The notes: generated from the letters alone by a model not told the origin. Counted from the stretch's first letter, positions 7,903 to 16,545 are shown. The stretch is DNA of 22,231 nt from CAYQDF01 sp964416175 (GCA_964416175.1 CAYQDF010000049.1:1-22231); one strand, 5' to 3'. Translations and numbers: made by a program.

Positions 7903-8163
7903 TTATTCTTCGCCGGAGATGCGGAACACTTTGTCGCGTGGACGCACCCGGCGATCGACCTTCATGGCGATCTCCTGTCCTGCACGGGCTTCGCTGATCG
8001 CCTGGTGTTCAATCTGCATGGACTTCACCTCCTGGCGGAAGTCTGTCGTGCGACCGAGAATATGGATCAGATCTCCGACTTTGAGGTCGCCTGACAGCTC
8101 GATCACCGCCACGCCAATGTGGTTATAAAAGTGGGTTACTTCGCCGACTTTTGTCCCAGCCAT
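7903..8163 (-). CDS. Translation elongation factor-like protein (EF-Tu domain 2 type)
   Basis: This 86-aa protein (MAGTKVGEVTHFYNHIGVAVIE...) consists of a single beta-barrel like domain II of EF-Tu/IF-2: an alternating strand pattern with LKVGDLIHILG, then RQEVKSMQIEHQAISEARAG and a final DKVFRI. The GTPase domain is absent. Stand-alone proteins of this kind are annotated in several bacteria and archaea as elongation-factor-like; their function is unproven, and RNA, ribosome or protein binding are all options. A start nine codons earlier (TTG at 8190) is open, but AAGGAGGT at 8171-8178 points clearly to ATG 8163. The start lies 23 bases after the radical SAM stop codon, so the two genes are almost certainly one transcription unit. 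Confidence 0.85.
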   Translation of the reverse strand: MAGTKVGEVTHFYNHIGVAVIELSGDLKVGDLIHILGRTTDFRQEVKSMQIEHQAISEARAGQEIAMKVDRRVRPRDKVFRISGEE

Positions 8164-8170
8164 GGCCTTA

Positions 8171-8178
8171 ACCTCCTT
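8171..8178 (-). promoter_or_regulatory. Shine-Dalgarno that sets the EF-like start
   Basis: On the minus strand AAGGAGGT lies seven bases before ATG 8163. It lies between the radical SAM stop codon and this ATG, so the N-terminus is MAGTKVGEV rather than the longer open frame that would overlap the radical SAM gene. Confidence 0.8.
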
Positions 8179-8186
8179 TTCAGTTA

Positions 8187-9092
8187 TCAACGTCTATTGA
8201 AAACTCCGTACATCTGGTCCGGGTTCAAGACTCCGGGAAACCGGGACCGCAAGGCAAGCCTGGCGGTGTAGCACAGGTGGCATGCATCAGCGTAGACTTC
8301 CGCATGCGGCAGCTGATAGCGCCTGACCAGCTCGACCGGACCACCAGACAGCAATGGCGCCACGATTGGGTGCGCCTCGGGGTCATAAGCGGAGCAGATC
8401 GCTGTCAGTGGCTGCTGAAAGAGATTGCCAACAGAGATCCCCTGGCAGATGTGCAGATAACCCAGCGGATCCAGGTGCACGCGGCCAGGCTCCCTCAAAT
8501 CTTCGAAGGGACATGCATCGAACTCCGTCCAGGGCAGCATGGCAGCTCGTCCCGCCAGTTTCTCAACCGCCCTGCCGCGATACATCACGCCGCTTTCATC
8601 GGGCAGCAGCTGCCCGACTGTCCTGTTCCCCTCTCGCGCTTCAGGCTGAGCAATGCTGATCGTCCCCACTGGCAGCCGCAGGCTTTCGGCTGCCTGCACA
8701 GCATTCCTGGCCTGCCTGCTGACAGCCTCATCGTAATGGTACAGGTCGCTGCTGATGCTCAAGTCGCTCAATAATCCAGAGAATGGTTTCAGCCACTCCA
8801 GAGCGTCCTCCACACTGATAGCCCAGTAGGCGTTGGTGACGATGCCGATTTTGAAACCTTTCGCGGCAGCTGCTTTCACAGCCGAGACCAGCGCCGGGTG
8901 ATATATGAACGGCTCGCCGCCCTCGAAGTATATCCACTCGATCGTTTTCACCTCCGCAGCCTGGTCGAAGACGATCCGCAGTTCCTCCAGGGTAAAAGTG
9001 CCGGCCTGCCATGGGCTGCCCCACACGAAACAGTGCTCGCACTCGAAGGTGCACTGGTAAGTGTAGAGGATATGTAAGCCAGTCAGTTTCAT
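8187..9092 (-). CDS. Radical SAM protein with SPASM-like C-terminal cysteines
   Basis: This 301-aa protein has the radical SAM CxxxCxxC triad at C14, C18 and C21 (YQCTFECEHC), which ligates a 4Fe-4S cluster and binds S-adenosylmethionine. GGEP (58-61) supplies the SAM amino-group contact, and GIVTNAYW (83-90) and LSISSDLYH (111-119) continue the barrel. The C-terminal part has further cysteines at 194, 216, 233, 271 and 274 in settings such as RVHLDPLGYLHICQG followed by VGNL. This resembles a SPASM or twitch domain holding auxiliary Fe-S clusters, common in peptide-modifying enzymes. The substrate is unknown; no precursor peptide is obvious, though the EF-like protein directly behind it is a conceivable partner. 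AGGAGG at 9098-9103 sets the start at 9092, although the frame is open 18 codons further upstream. Confidence 0.9.
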   Translation of the reverse strand: MKLTGLHILYTYQCTFECEHCFVWGSPWQAGTFTLEELRIVFDQAAEVKTIEWIYFEGGEPFIYHPALVSAVKAAAAKGFKIGIVTNAYWAISVEDALEWLKPFSGLLSDLSISSDLYHYDEAVSRQARNAVQAAESLRLPVGTISIAQPEAREGNRTVGQLLPDESGVMYRGRAVEKLAGRAAMLPWTEFDACPFEDLREPGRVHLDPLGYLHICQGISVGNLFQQPLTAICSAYDPEAHPIVAPLLSGGPVELVRRYQLPHAEVYADACHLCYTARLALRSRFPGVLNPDQMYGVFNRR

Positions 9093-9097
9093 CGCCG

Positions 9098-9103
9098 CCT
9101 CCT
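9098..9103 (-). promoter_or_regulatory. Shine-Dalgarno that sets the radical SAM start
   Basis: AGGAGG on the minus strand lies five bases before ATG 9092 and selects the MKLTGLHILYTYQC start. The upstream in-frame ATGs lack comparable sites. Confidence 0.8.
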
Positions 9104-9233
9104 CTTTCTGCATGGATAGCATACAGAAAAATCCTGGCTGGCGCAAGTGTCAAAAGTCAACTCTTCACCAATTGGCCTCCGTTTATCAACAGGGATGGTC
9201 GCCGGAATCATCCCAAAATCTTCCCTAGATCAC

Positions 9234-9261
9234 CTGAATTCTCCAAATGAAATGTTATAAT
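9234..9261 (+). promoter_or_regulatory. Extended -10 promoter of the partner-switch/secreted-protein operon
   Basis: TGTTATAAT (9253-9261) is a perfect extended -10 (TG-n-TATAAT). The -35 region is weak: CTGAAT at 9234-9239 with a 16-base spacer. An extended -10 compensates for a poor -35. Start of transcription is expected near 9268. Confidence 0.65.
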
Positions 9262-9462
9262 CACTCTCAAAGCTGAACAATCTCCACCAGACAGGCGGGG
9301 AAAAGCGAGGGGTCCAGGCAGATCAGGCGAATTGCATGTTCCGATCTTTGCGAGTGAAGAAACAACCAGCCGGCCGGCGCGCTTCAGGACTCGTCTTCAC
9401 CCACCTGGAAGGTTTCCTGGCGACCCCTGGTCACCGCGCGTACTTCCTGGAACCCCTGTCCT

Positions 9463-9900
9463 ATGCCTCAGCAACGTAAATACCAGATCACCCGCGCGGC
9501 CCAACTGTCTTCCCTGGCCGATTTCCGGGATTTTATCGAAGCCAACTGCTTCGATCACCCCGCAATGGACGACCAGGTACTCTATGACCTCAAGCTGGCA
9601 GCCGATGAAGCCTGCACCAACATCATCACGCACGGCTACGCGGGGATGGACCCTGGATCGATCGTCATCGAACTCGAAATCAGGGAGGATCAGGTCGAAA
9701 TGACCATCACCGACTTCGGGCATGCCTTCGAACCCAGCAGCGCGCCGCAGCCAAGTTTGGAGGCCGCCCTCGCAGACCAGGACCCGGGCGGTTTTGGACT
9801 GTTCTTTATATACCAGACCATGGACAGTGTCGATTACGAGTGTGGCGAGGCCGGCAACAGTCTGAAACTGACCAGGCGTCTCTCCTCCAGGAAGGGCTGA
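9463..9900 (+). CDS. RsbW-like ATP-binding protein (anti-sigma factor kinase family)
   Basis: This 145-aa protein has the GHKL/HATPase_c_2 fold of serine kinases such as RsbW and SpoIIAB. The N box is DEACTNIITHGY (about residues 48-59), the G1 box DFGHAF and the G2 box GGFGLFFI. In partner switching such proteins bind a sigma factor or other target, and phosphorylate a STAS antagonist on serine to release or hold it. The matching STAS protein follows six bases downstream, which strongly supports this role. No sigma factor gene is in the window, so the regulated target is unknown; it may not be a sigma factor at all. No clear Shine-Dalgarno precedes ATG 9463, but the upstream open stretch has no other ATG or GTG start. 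Confidence 0.88.
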   Translation: MPQQRKYQITRAAQLSSLADFRDFIEANCFDHPAMDDQVLYDLKLAADEACTNIITHGYAGMDPGSIVIELEIREDQVEMTITDFGHAFEPSSAPQPSLEAALADQDPGGFGLFFIYQTMDSVDYECGEAGNSLKLTRRLSSRKG

Positions 9901-9906
9901 AGTGTT

Positions 9907-10251
9907 ATGCAAATCAGCGAATCGGTCATCGGCCGGGTGACAGTCATCAGAGTGGCCGGCAGCCTCGACGCCCAGACCTCCAGCGAATTCTCAAGTTACC
10001 TGATCGGGAGAATTAAAGCTGGCCATGTAGACATCGTGCTCGACCTGAGCCAGGTGGATTTCATGAGCAGCGCTGGCATCCATGCTGTCCTGACAGCCCT
10101 GAAGGAGAGCCGGCGGTGGTCAGGCGCGCTTCATCTGGCAGCGGCTCAGCCCGGAGTCGAACGGACTTTGCAGATCTCTGGGTTTACGCGCATCTTGAAT
10201 CTATTCCCTACAGTAGATCAGGCCGTTACAAGCTTCGAAGATCAGGTATAG
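9907..10251 (+). CDS. STAS-domain anti-sigma factor antagonist
   Basis: This 114-aa protein is a single STAS domain, the size of SpoIIAA or RsbV. The hallmark segment VDFMSSAGIHAV (50-61) aligns with the FMDSSG motif of SpoIIAA, placing the phosphorylatable serine at S55. DIVLDLSQ (42-49) is the preceding buried strand. Unphosphorylated antagonists bind the RsbW-like kinase and free its target; phosphorylation reverses this. The gene sits six bases after the kinase gene and 24 bases before the giant secreted protein, all in one orientation with one upstream promoter. A phosphatase (RsbU/SpoIIE type) that would reset S55 is not present in the window. Confidence 0.9.
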   Translation: MQISESVIGRVTVIRVAGSLDAQTSSEFSSYLIGRIKAGHVDIVLDLSQVDFMSSAGIHAVLTALKESRRWSGALHLAAAQPGVERTLQISGFTRILNLFPTVDQAVTSFEDQV

Positions 10252-10275
10252 ATACGGCAGGGTGAGGAGAAAAGC

Positions 10276-13200
10276 ATGCAGAAGATTATTCGCGGGATGA
10301 CGGTAGCACTCCGCATTCATTTTGGATTGATCCTGGCGGTTCTGGCGGTCTTTGCACTCACAAAGTGGCAGGCGCGGCACGCCAGCGCGGCGACGGAGAT
10401 CCTCGTCACAACCACCGGGGATGCGATCGGCCCCGACGGTTTGTGCTCGCTCCGGGAAGCTGTGATCGCCGCCAACAAGGATCTCCCATCCGGCACCGCT
10501 GCCGGAGAATGTCCGGCGGGCAGCGGAGCGGATACCATCTGGCTGCCAGAAGGTACATATACCCTGACTCGATCGGACCTAGGTAAAGAGGACGCTGGTT
10601 TAACCGGTGATCTGGATATCTCTGGTCCGGTGAACATTATGGGCACGGGCCGTGTTGTAATCAACACCGTTAGCGGATTCAAGGACCGGGTTTTCCATGT
10701 TTTGTCGGGCAGCGTGACCTTTCAGGGGATCACCATCAGCGGAGGCAATGCTCTGTCCGATGGGGGAGGCATCTCAAACAAAGCCACCCTGTTCCTCTCC
10801 GAAATCACCCTGACCGGAAACACTTCCGGCAACCGGGGCGGCGCAATCTTCAACAACGGCTCTCTGACCCTGACCAATGCCACCCTGAGCGGCAACGCAA
10901 GTCAGGATTCGGGTGGGGGGTTGTTCCATTATAAAGGCACCTCTATCCTTAACAACGTGACCATCTCGGCCAACACCTCGGATGCCAATGTGAGCGGAAG
11001 CGGGAATGGCGGGGGCGTTGCACGCCATACCGGCACACTTTATATCCGGAACTCCATTATCGCCGGAAACACTGACTTGAACCCTGGCGAAAGTCGCGCG
11101 GACTGCTCAGGCGTACTTACATCTCTTGGCTACAACCTGATTCAGGATATCACAGGTTGCACCCTGGCTGGCACGGCATCCGGCGACCTGATGGGCATCG
11201 CCCCACTGCTGGGGCCTCTCGCCGACAACGGGGGCGCCACGAACACGCATGCTCTGGCTGAGGACAGCCCGGCAATCGACGCCGGCAACCCGGCAACCCC
11301 AGGAAGCGAGGGTGACTCCTGCGCCGCAGCGGATCAGCGCGGCGTGCCCCGACCACAAGGCCCGGCCTGCGATATCGGCGCATTTGAGCTGGAACAGGCC
11401 GGGGATCCCCCTCAGGTCGGCCCGCTTTTCACCGTCAACACCGCCGAGGATGCGGACGATGGGGTCTGCGGTCAGGCTCACTGCACACTGCGGGAAGCCT
11501 TCAACAGCGCCAACGCCGTGCAGAATGGAACTGGACCAGACGAAATCCACTTTGCAATCCCGGTAGAGGATCCCGCAGTCATTTCTCCATCTTCGGCGCT
11601 GCCGGAAATCACCGACCCGCTGGTCGTTGACGCCTATTCGCAGTCCCCGTCCGGGGTGACCCTGGATGGGAGCGGGGCAGGTGCGGATACGAGCGGCCTG
11701 ACGGTCTCCGCGGGTAATTCCACGATCACCGGGCTGACCATCCAAAACTTCTCCGGCCATGGGATCCTGTCCCTGTCCGGCGGTGGAAATTCGATCCACG
11801 CCAACACGATCACGATGAATGCAGGGGCCGGTGTACGGGTCATCTCCGGGACCGGCAACGTCATCCTTTCCAACTGGATCGATTCCAACGGCGGTCTTGG
11901 GATTGACCTGGGCGACCCCGGACCCCAGCCGAACGACGTTGGCGATCCAGACGCCGGCGCGAACGGACTGCAGAACTTCCCCGTACTCTTGCAGGCCGAA
12001 CCGCAGAACGGTTCGCTCGAAATCCTCGGGCGTCTGAACAGCACGCCGGATTCGCCTTTCCAGCTGGAATTCTACGCCAGCCCGGCCTGCGACTCAAGCA
12101 ATCACGGAGAGGGCAGGCTCGCTCTCGCCTCACTGACCCTGATGACAGACGCATCGGGAAATGTCACCGACTCCCAGGGAAATCCATTCTTCACCTTATC
12201 CCTTCCAGCGCCGTCGGGCGGCGAACAGTTCGTGACGGCGACCGCCACCAGCCCTTCCGACGGCACATCTGAATTTTCCCAATGCATCTCGATCGGCGAA
12301 AACAATACCAGCTGGGTGCAGGCATCATTCCTGAACCTGATCGAATCGATCCCTCAGGTGGAGACTGCCACAGTCGAGCGCCTCATCGATAAAGAAGGGC
12401 AGTCGCGCTGGTACCGGTTCAGCGTCCGGCCGGGCAGCAAGGTGATCGTCACGCTCACAAACCTCTCCGCCAATTACGACCTGACCCTTTACAAGGACAT
12501 CGCCGCTGCTTTCGAGGCACTCAACTCGACCCAGGACCTGGTGCGGTTGGGTGCTGAGTTCGCTCCAGACGTGTTCTCGCCGGATATCTTCAGCCCAGAT
12601 GTGTTCAGTCCGGATAATTTCAGCCCGGACGTCTTCTCGCCAGATATCTTTTCACCGGACATCTTTTCGCCGGATATCTTCAGTCCAGATATCTTCAGCC
12701 CGGATATCTTCTCCCCAGACGTCTTCTCGCCGGATATTTTCTCCCCCGACAACTTCAGCCCGGACGTCTTTTCGCCGGATATTTTCTCCCCGGATATCTT
12801 CTCGCCGGACATCTTCAGCCCGGATATCTTCAGCCCGGACGTCTTCTCCAGCGCCCAGTCGCGCAGCGTGATTGCCGCCTCCGGTTTCGAAGGCACCGCG
12901 AGCGAGGGCATCGTGGTCAACACCTGGGAGAACACCGGCGATTTTTATGTGCGGGTGCGCGGACGCAACGGCGCTTTCGACCCGCAGAACCCCTTCCGCC
13001 TCCAGGTCACCCTGTTGAGCGGCACCTGCGACCCGGTAAGCCCGGAGCTGCCCCCCTCCAGCCTCATCCCCGACTCCGCCAATTACAAGACCATCATCCT
13101 GACCGATTTGGACCGGATGGGAGGCAGCAGTGATGAAATATCCACTCTCCTGACCCGGCTGGCTGCCTTCGCTGCCAGACCGGAGGTCTCGGGCGTCGTG

Positions 13201-16200
13201 GTCGACGTCGGGTCGGATAACCGGGTGAGCGCCGCGAACGCCCAGGCGGACTCCTTCCCGGCCTGCCCCTTTGCCAAGAACCTGGTCGCGGCTTCGATCA
13301 AGGGCATCGTGGATGGCTACCGGGAGGTGAACCCCCTGGAATATGTCGTGATCATCGGCAATGACGACGCGATCCCCTTCTTCCGTCATCCCGACCAAGC
13401 GCTGCTGGCAAACGAGAAGAACTACATTCCCCCCGTTCGGGATAACACTGCCTCCCAGGCCAACCTGAAGCTCGGATACATCCTCAGCCAGGATGACTAC
13501 GGGGCCGAGCTGAGCATTTCCATCAAGGAGGACAGTTTCCCTATCCCGGGATTGGCGGTTGGCAGGCTTGTCGAGACGCCGGGCGAGGTGATCGGGATGC
13601 TGGATGCGTATTTGAGCACCGCTGGTGGCGTCGCCCCGACACCAGCTTCAGCTCTGGTGACCGGGTACGACTTCCTGGAGGACGCAGCGAATGCTGTGGG
13701 CGATGAACTGGAGGCCGGGCTCGGAAGCGGAGGTTTCCTGACCGGACTTGTCACCCCGCGCGGCGTGTCCCCTGCCGATCCAGCCGCCTGGACCGCGGAC
13801 GATTTGCGCGCAGTCCTGCTTGCCGATCGCCACGATGTGGTATATCTTGCCGCACACTTCAGCGCCGGCTCCCTGCTGGCGGCGGACTACAGCACGCGCC
13901 TCCTGGCGAGCGAGCTGGCTGCATCTCCAGTCAACCTGGTCAATGCGCTGGTCTTCAGCGCCGGCTGCCATGCCGGCTACAACATCGTCAATCCTCACGG
14001 CATCCCGGGCGTCTCGGCAGAACCGGACTGGGCGCAGGCTTTTGCCCGCAAACAGGCGACCCTGATTGCCGGCACCGGTTATCAGTACGGCGACACCGAC
14101 TTCATCGAGTACAGCGAGCGCCTCTACCTCGAGTTCAGCCGGCAGCTCCGCACCGGCAGCGGACCCGTCTCCATAGGCAAAGCCCTGGTCGCTGCCAAGC
14201 AGCAATACCTGGCGGATACCCCGCATCTCCGCGGCATCCACGAGAAAGCGCTCCTGGAAGCCACGCTGTTCGGGCTGCCGATGCTTTCTGTGGAATTCCC
14301 TGGGGAGCGGCTCGCCCCCCAGGGAGATCCCCCCTTAGTGAGTGAAACCACTCCGTTCGGGAGCGATCCCGGAGCTTTCCTGGGCCTGCGCTATGCCGAC
14401 GTGACCCTGGAGCCGGCATTAACCCGGCACGACGTGGCTCTCGATGAGATCTCCTCGGAGACATCCGTGATCGCCTCTTACTTCTCGGGCCCGGATGGCT
14501 TGGTTGCCAATCCTAACGAACCAGTCCTGCCCCTGGATGTGCGCAACGTCAGCGTGCCCGGCACGGTGCTCCGCGGAGTTGGCCTGCGGAGCGCCACATA
14601 CACCGACCTGGAGGATTTCCTGCCCCTGGGAGGCGCTGCGACGACCGAGGTGCGCGGGGTCCACGCACCCTTCCCCAGCCAGGTGTTCTTCCCGGTCAGG
14701 TTCTGGAACACGAACTTTTTCGCTGCGCTCGCTGACCCGATCACCGGAGATATCCGGCTCGCCACCATGCCAGCCCAGTTCAAAACGGATGCACCAGACG
14801 CACTGGCTGGCACCCTCCGCCGCTATGACGAACTGACCTTCCGGCTTTACTACAGTGGCAACACCTCTTCTTACGGCGGGGGGAGCGTGCCTGCCCTGGC
14901 GACTTCCCCATCAATCACCCGCATCTCCGCCATCCCGGTCGGCGGCGAGGTTCACTTCTTACTGAAGGTGGTGGGGGATCCGGCTGCCGGCATTCAGGAA
15001 GTGTGGGTGACGTATACCGGCGTCACCGGGCCGCTCAATGGATCCTGGCAGTCGCTCGATCTGGCCCAGAACGCCAGCGAGTCAACCCTGTGGGAGGGGA
15101 CGCTGCCCTTGAACGGGACGGACCCTGCAGACCTTCGCTTCATGGTCCAGGCGGCGAACGGGGTCGGCCTCGTCACCCTGTTGACGAACCTGGGAGCTTT
15201 CTACACGCCCGGGGTCGAGACCACGCCGACCACTGCCACGGCGGTGGAGATCGAACCCTTTACAGCTTCTGGCGCTTACGGCACTCAGGCCACCTTTACC
15301 GCCCTGTTGACCGCCGGGGGTGCGCCTTTGAGCGGCATGCCGGTCACGTTCGGACTCGGTTCTCAAAGCCGCACCGCGGTGACCGGGAGCGACGGCCGGG
15401 CGACCGTCTCGATCCCGCTCCTCGGAACTCCGGGCTTGACCGCCGTACAGGCTGCTTTCCCTGGATCGTCAGACTTCGCGCCCTCATCCGCTTCGGCGGA
15501 TTTCACGATCACAAAACAGGAAACCGCGCTGAGCCTGATCTCCTTGTCGGTTACAGCTCAGTACAGCGACGGTCCCCTCTCCGAGGCCACGCTGACCGAC
15601 GCAACCGGTCGGCGTCTGGGCGAGAAGTCCGTGTTTTTCATCGTCAGCGGTTCGAATGGGGTCTATTCCACGGTTGAGATCACGGACTTCGCCGGGCGGG
15701 CCGTCTTGCACAGCGTGGTCCTGCCCGCGGGAGACTACTCTCTGGAAGCATTCTTCTCCGGCTTTATCCCATTGCCGGGAGGCGCTTTGACCGTTGAGGA
15801 TGAACGATACCACCCGTCAACCATCAGTGGGTCGCTGGGACTGGCCCCAGAAGACGCCACGGTTATTTACACTGGCGACACTCTCGTCCCCCCTGGCGCT
15901 CCTATCCAGCTCGCTGCGGAGGTAACTCAGGCAAACGACGGCATGCCGGGAGACCTGGTGCTTGCACTTGTCCAATTCGACATAAAGGACGAGGCCGGCG
16001 TCCTCGTCGCTTCGATCACCGCCCCAGTGAGTGCAGCCGGATCCTCCTCGGCAGTATTCGAGCCGGGGGTGGCGCCAGGAACCTATGCTATCGAAACCAC
16101 TGTCATGGGTGGCTTCTTCCTCTCGCCCACCGTCGCCACAGAACTGAGGACCAGCAGCCCGCCGGTTTGTTCCCTGGCGCAAGCCAGCCCGGGCCTGCTC

Positions 16201-16545
16201 TGGCCGCCAAATCACCTGTTCGTTCCGATCATTATCACCGGCGTAGCGGACCCCGACGGAGACCCGGTCACGATAATAATCGATAGCATCTTCCAGGACG
16301 AGCCGGTGGGGAAAGGGGTTCACAGCCCAGATGGAAAGGGTATCGGGACCAGCATCGCTGAGGTGCGCGCCGAGCGCAATCCGATGAAGAACGGACGGGT
16401 TTACCACATCTTCTTCACCGCCAGCGATGGACAGGGCGGCATCTGTTCCGGAGAAGTGCCTGTCGGAGTGCCGATCGACATGGGCAACAAAAAGGTCCCC
16501 ATCGACGATGGAGCACTTTACGATTCGACGATCCCCGCCTGGTGA
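10276..16545 (+). CDS. Giant secreted protein: CSLREA beta-helix, FSPD-repeat-interrupted PPC-like domain, gingipain-like (C25) peptidase, Ig-like modules
   Basis: This 2089-aa protein is preceded by GAGGAG and begins with a basic then hydrophobic signal peptide (residues 1 to about 38, ending ARHASA). Residues 40-375 are a right-handed beta-helix module with CSLREAV (57-63) and a choice-of-anchor-Q-like stretch (IAPLLGPLADNGG, about 308). A second CSLREA copy (CTLREAF) starts at 403. A PPC-like beta-sandwich starts near 680, is interrupted by 19 pentapeptides (762-856) and resumes (GDFYVRVRGRNGAF). Residues about 930-1320 resemble a clan CD cysteine peptidase: YVVIIGNDDAIPFFR, then candidate catalytic H1194 (YLAAHFSAG) and C1231 (FSAGCHAGYN), 37 residues apart. 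Ig-like segments follow, and a C-terminal module with LWPPNHLF and VADPDGDPV. There is no sortase signal or terminal membrane helix, so it is probably released or held non-covalently. It is third gene of the partner-switch operon. Confidence 0.9.
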   Translation: MQKIIRGMTVALRIHFGLILAVLAVFALTKWQARHASAATEILVTTTGDAIGPDGLCSLREAVIAANKDLPSGTAAGECPAGSGADTIWLPEGTYTLTRSDLGKEDAGLTGDLDISGPVNIMGTGRVVINTVSGFKDRVFHVLSGSVTFQGITISGGNALSDGGGISNKATLFLSEITLTGNTSGNRGGAIFNNGSLTLTNATLSGNASQDSGGGLFHYKGTSILNNVTISANTSDANVSGSGNGGGVARHTGTLYIRNSIIAGNTDLNPGESRADCSGVLTSLGYNLIQDITGCTLAGTASGDLMGIAPLLGPLADNGGATNTHALAEDSPAIDAGNPATPGSEGDSCAAADQRGVPRPQGPACDIGAFELEQAGDPPQVGPLFTVNTAEDADDGVCGQAHCTLREAFNSANAVQNGTGPDEIHFAIPVEDPAVISPSSALPEITDPLVVDAYSQSPSGVTLDGSGAGADTSGLTVSAGNSTITGLTIQNFSGHGILSLSGGGNSIHANTITMNAGAGVRVISGTGNVILSNWIDSNGGLGIDLGDPGPQPNDVGDPDAGANGLQNFPVLLQAEPQNGSLEILGRLNSTPDSPFQLEFYASPACDSSNHGEGRLALASLTLMTDASGNVTDSQGNPFFTLSLPAPSGGEQFVTATATSPSDGTSEFSQCISIGENNTSWVQASFLNLIESIPQVETATVERLIDKEGQSRWYRFSVRPGSKVIVTLTNLSANYDLTLYKDIAAAFEALNSTQDLVRLGAEFAPDVFSPDIFSPDVFSPDNFSPDVFSPDIFSPDIFSPDIFSPDIFSPDIFSPDVFSPDIFSPDNFSPDVFSPDIFSPDIFSPDIFSPDIFSPDVFSSAQSRSVIAASGFEGTASEGIVVNTWENTGDFYVRVRGRNGAFDPQNPFRLQVTLLSGTCDPVSPELPPSSLIPDSANYKTIILTDLDRMGGSSDEISTLLTRLAAFAARPEVSGVVVDVGSDNRVSAANAQADSFPACPFAKNLVAASIKGIVDGYREVNPLEYVVIIGNDDAIPFFRHPDQALLANEKNYIPPVRDNTASQANLKLGYILSQDDYGAELSISIKEDSFPIPGLAVGRLVETPGEVIGMLDAYLSTAGGVAPTPASALVTGYDFLEDAANAVGDELEAGLGSGGFLTGLVTPRGVSPADPAAWTADDLRAVLLADRHDVVYLAAHFSAGSLLAADYSTRLLASELAASPVNLVNALVFSAGCHAGYNIVNPHGIPGVSAEPDWAQAFARKQATLIAGTGYQYGDTDFIEYSERLYLEFSRQLRTGSGPVSIGKALVAAKQQYLADTPHLRGIHEKALLEATLFGLPMLSVEFPGERLAPQGDPPLVSETTPFGSDPGAFLGLRYADVTLEPALTRHDVALDEISSETSVIASYFSGPDGLVANPNEPVLPLDVRNVSVPGTVLRGVGLRSATYTDLEDFLPLGGAATTEVRGVHAPFPSQVFFPVRFWNTNFFAALADPITGDIRLATMPAQFKTDAPDALAGTLRRYDELTFRLYYSGNTSSYGGGSVPALATSPSITRISAIPVGGEVHFLLKVVGDPAAGIQEVWVTYTGVTGPLNGSWQSLDLAQNASESTLWEGTLPLNGTDPADLRFMVQAANGVGLVTLLTNLGAFYTPGVETTPTTATAVEIEPFTASGAYGTQATFTALLTAGGAPLSGMPVTFGLGSQSRTAVTGSDGRATVSIPLLGTPGLTAVQAAFPGSSDFAPSSASADFTITKQETALSLISLSVTAQYSDGPLSEATLTDATGRRLGEKSVFFIVSGSNGVYSTVEITDFAGRAVLHSVVLPAGDYSLEAFFSGFIPLPGGALTVEDERYHPSTISGSLGLAPEDATVIYTGDTLVPPGAPIQLAAEVTQANDGMPGDLVLALVQFDIKDEAGVLVASITAPVSAAGSSSAVFEPGVAPGTYAIETTVMGGFFLSPTVATELRTSSPPVCSLAQASPGLLWPPNHLFVPIIITGVADPDGDPVTIIIDSIFQDEPVGKGVHSPDGKGIGTSIAEVRAERNPMKNGRVYHIFFTASDGQGGICSGEVPVGVPIDMGNKKVPIDDGALYDSTIPAW
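12559..12843 (+). repeat. 19 tandem 15-bp units encoding FSPD(I/V/N)
   Basis: Nineteen consecutive in-frame 15-base units encode Phe-Ser-Pro-Asp-X (the first is Phe-Ala-Pro-Asp-Val), with X mostly Ile, otherwise Val, and Asn in units 4 and 13. Units differ widely at silent positions, including both AGY and TCN serine codons, so the array is conserved at protein rather than DNA level. It lies inside the PPC-like domain of the giant secreted protein. With no lysine or arginine it is strongly acidic, and the spaced aspartates could bind calcium. Confidence 0.95.

Larger units (their letters stand above)
9093..9462. other. Divergent intergenic region (370 bases)
   Basis: This region separates the minus-strand radical SAM gene from the plus-strand partner-switch operon. 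On the plus strand it holds the extended -10 promoter at 9253-9261. On the minus strand a perfect TTGACA (9148-9153) is followed after 17 bases only by TTTTCT, a poor -10, so the radical SAM promoter remains uncertain. Bases 9268-9462 form a leader of about 195 nt for the plus-strand operon. The frame of the downstream gene is open back to a TGA at 9355 but offers no ATG or GTG. I see no convincing RNA structure here. Confidence 0.5.

Noticed and set aside
9125..9153. Minus-strand TTGACA as promoter for the radical SAM gene
   Set aside because: The -35 is perfect but the hexamer 17 bases downstream is TTTTCT, too poor to call a promoter without start mapping.
12559..12843. CRISPR-like periodic array
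   Set aside because: The unit is 15 bases, with no spacers, and is an in-frame coding repeat.
12489..13398. Long minus-strand frames across the FSPD array, with their own pentapeptide periodicity
   Set aside because: A 15-base repeat without stops opens several frames at once. The plus-strand frame has a signal peptide, domains and synonymous drift; the antisense frames do not.
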